This document shows positions 62,808 through 64,000 of a DNA stretch of 64,000 nt, piece after piece. This DNA comes from Pseudomonas sp. N40(2020) (GTDB lineage: Bacteria > Pseudomonadota > Gammaproteobacteria > Pseudomonadales > Pseudomonadaceae): the NCBI RefSeq assembly GCF_014472415.1, contig NZ_JACSZV010000004.1, positions 62,001-126,000 on the forward strand. The letters are read 5' to 3'. Each line of letters starts with the position of its first letter. The stretch's first letter is position 1. The translations under genes were made by a program, and so were the position numbers. The notes below the pieces were generated by a model, which was not told where the DNA came from, made no database searches, and saw nothing but the letters and a program-made list of their open reading frames with translations.

Positions 62808-63293
62808 ATGAGTAGTCAGGCGACGAATGCAAAAGGTTCTGAAGATCCGATCCTGCAATGGGTGACCTTCAAGCTGGACAACGAAACCTACGGCATCAAC
62901 GTGATGCGCGTTCAGGAAGTGCTGCGCTACACCGAAATCGCTCCGGTGCCGGGCGCGCCAAGCTACGTGCTGGGCATCATCAACCTGCGCGGTAACGTGG
63001 TCACGGTAATCGACACCCGTCAGCGCTTCGGCCTGATGAATGCCGAGATCAGCGACAACACCCGTATCGTCATCATCGAAGCCGACAAGCAAGTGGTCGG
63101 GATCATGGTCGACAGCGTGGCGGAAGTGGTTTACCTGCGTCAGTCGGAAATCGAAACCGCACCGAACGTCGGTAACGAAGAGTCGGCCAAGTTCATTCAA
63201 GGCGTGTGCAACAAGAACAACGAACTGCTGATCCTGGTCGAACTGGACAAGATGATGAGCGAAGAAGAATGGTCGGATCTGGAGAACATCTGA
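62808..63293 (+). CDS. cheW: Chemotaxis coupling protein CheW
   Basis: 161 residues, two-lobed SH3-like fold: 'WVTFKLDNETYGINVMRVQE', 'PSYVLGIINLRGNVVTVIDT', 'IVIIEADKQVVGIMVDSVAE' and 'FIQGVCNKNNELLILVELDK'. It couples chemoreceptors to CheA. The downstream TTG start abuts its stop codon. Confidence 0.98.
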   Translation: MSSQATNAKGSEDPILQWVTFKLDNETYGINVMRVQEVLRYTEIAPVPGAPSYVLGIINLRGNVVTVIDTRQRFGLMNAEISDNTRIVIIEADKQVVGIMVDSVAEVVYLRQSEIETAPNVGNEESAKFIQGVCNKNNELLILVELDKMMSEEEWSDLENI

Positions 63294-63686
63294 TTGATTC
63301 TCGAGGTTGCGGTCATTGTCCTGTTCCTCTTCTGGGCAGGCACGCTGGCGATGTTTCTGGCGTACATCAAGGCGCAGCGGGTCATCGCTGCGCAACAGGC
63401 TCAGAGCGATGCGCTGCGTGATCAGCGCATCAAGGACCTGGCCAAGCGCGTTGACGACTACCAGAACGGCAATGTGCACATGGGCGAGGCCCTGCACGAG
63501 CTGCGCGCGGTAGTCGGTCCGTTGCCGGACAAAATTGTTCAGCTGGAACAGCGCGACCCGTCGAGCCTGTCGTTCGCCCAGGCGGCGAAACTGGTGGGCA
63601 TGGGCGCGAGCGTTGATGAACTGACTCAGTCCTGCGGGTTGACCCAGGCTGAGGCGGAGTTGATGCGCAAGTTGCACAAGAGCTGA
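63294..63686 (+). CDS. DUF2802 membrane-anchored protein
   Basis: 130 residues: an N-terminal membrane helix ('LEVAVIVLFLFWAGTLAMF'), a helical linker ('RDQRIKDLAKRVDDYQNG'), and the DUF2802 C-terminal part ('SLSFAQAAKLVGMGASVDEL', 'CGLTQAEAELMRKLH'), which resembles an HTH. It begins at a TTG directly after the cheW stop, with 'CTGGAGAAC' as ribosome site. It is conserved after cheW in pseudomonads; function unknown. Confidence 0.85.
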   Translation: MILEVAVIVLFLFWAGTLAMFLAYIKAQRVIAAQQAQSDALRDQRIKDLAKRVDDYQNGNVHMGEALHELRAVVGPLPDKIVQLEQRDPSSLSFAQAAKLVGMGASVDELTQSCGLTQAEAELMRKLHKS

Positions 63687-63707
63687 TTTTTGCGCTCAAG
63701 CTCAAAG

Positions 63708-63799
63708 CGCTATTCGCGAGCAGGCTCGCTCCCACATTCGATCGCATTCCTCCAGTAGGAGCGCGGCCAAATGTGGGAGCGAGCCTGCTCGCGAAAGCG
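63708..63799. repeat. REP pair (REPIN-like) after the DUF2802 gene
   Basis: CGCTATTCGCGAGCAGGCTC plus GCTCCCACATT, about 30 bases including 'AGTAGGAGCGCGGCC', then the inverted copy AATGTGGGAGCGAGCCTGC plus TCGCGAAAGCG. Same core as 41345-41434. It lies between convergent genes. Confidence 0.92.
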
Positions 63800-63810
63800 C
63801 CTTTGAAACC

Positions 63811-64000
63811 TCAGTAATCATCCCCGCGATCGGTGACGTCCTTCTCGATCATCGGCGCATCCGGATCCTGCCCCTCCGGGAATTTGCCCTTCAGATTCCA
63901 CGCAAACGCGATGATCTCGGCGATGGTGCGGTACAGCTCCTCGGGAATGCTGTCGCCCAACTCCATCCGCGCCAACAGCCGCACCAGTTCAGCATTTTCA
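63811..64000 (-). CDS. FlhB C-terminal-like (EscU/YscU family) small protein, 3' part
   Basis: Minus-strand frame ending 'VTDRGDDY' with its start beyond the window. Readable residues include 'ENAELVRLLARMELGDSIPE' and 'ELYRTIAEIIAFAWNLKGKF', which match the end of the FlhB/YscU cytoplasmic domain (the region after NPTH in which FlhB has 'LDEEIPGGLYLAVAQVLAYV'). Stand-alone FlhB-C-like proteins occur next to flagellar genes in many bacteria and can partly replace FlhB-C. The NPTH segment itself is outside the window. Confidence 0.8.
   Translation of the reverse strand, partial: ENAELVRLLARMELGDSIPEELYRTIAEIIAFAWNLKGKFPEGQDPDAPMIEKDVTDRGDDY

Overview
The window reads as a chromosomal segment of a Pseudomonas, most likely of the P. 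fluorescens group. The evidence is the gene order of the polar flagellum and chemotaxis cluster (fliC-flaG-fliDST-fleQSR-fliE...flhB-flhA-flhF-fleN-fliA-cheYZAB-motCD-parC-parP-cheW), the FleQ/FleS/FleR/FleN regulators, sigma-54 sites of the GG-N10-GC type, and REP-type palindromes around 'GTGGGAGCGAGCCTGCTCGC'. Almost every gene is on the + strand, most pairs overlap or abut, and I saw no frameshifted gene, tRNA, rRNA, IS element or CRISPR array.

Bases 1-23.2 kb are a flagellin glycosylation island. It holds two large modular glycosyltransferases (1-2691, cut at the window edge, and 11423-14356), an RTX-type calcium-binding repeat protein (2866-4836), and a tight operon for a CDP-6-deoxyhexose that is probably C-methyl-branched (rfbF, rfbG, an RmlC-like epimerase, two C-methyltransferase-type enzymes, an SDR reductase and a CmcI-like O-methyltransferase; 5083-11370). 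Next comes a complete CMP-pseudaminic acid pathway (pseB, pseC, a methylase, pseF, a pseG-pseH fusion, pseI; 14388-20435), a ketoacyl-ACP synthase III, a Maf/DUF115 nonulosonic acid transferase and an 87-residue orphan. The presumed acceptor is the short, Ser/Thr-rich flagellin encoded directly downstream.

Bases 23.4-31.5 kb carry flagellin behind a clear sigma-28 promoter, FlaG, the cap and chaperones FliD/FliS/FliT, the master activator FleQ and the FleS/FleR two-component pair. Bases 31.5-46.9 kb carry the basal body, switch and export genes fliEFGHIJ, the HsbA-HsbR-HptB partner-switch module, then fliKLMNOPQR and flhB. Convincing sigma-54 sites precede fleS, fliE, fliK, fliL, flhA and cheY.

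Bases 46.9-49.1 kb interrupt the flagellar cluster with accessory DNA. Two orphan genes each follow a copy of the same ~45-bp element, which contains a CTGT-N8-ACAG box. A minus-strand DUF6124-type gene has a long, highly structured leader, and several repeats lie here too. From 49.15 kb the core resumes: flhA, flhF, a 35-codon small ORF, fleN, fliA, cheYZAB, motCD, the ParC/ParP polar chemotaxis-array factors, cheW and a DUF2802 membrane protein. A REP pair follows, then the 3' end of a minus-strand FlhB-C-like gene.

Functionally, FleQ with sigma-54 and then FleR with sigma-54 would switch on the basal body, FliA (sigma-28) the filament, and FlhF/FleN would set the polar site and number of flagella. 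The upstream island would supply and attach unusual sugars to flagellin. The best candidates for undescribed biology are the composition of that glycan, the small genes and RNA structures in the flhB-flhA gap, and two possible post-transcriptional devices (the hsbA ribosome site and the repeat-borne ribosome site of parP).
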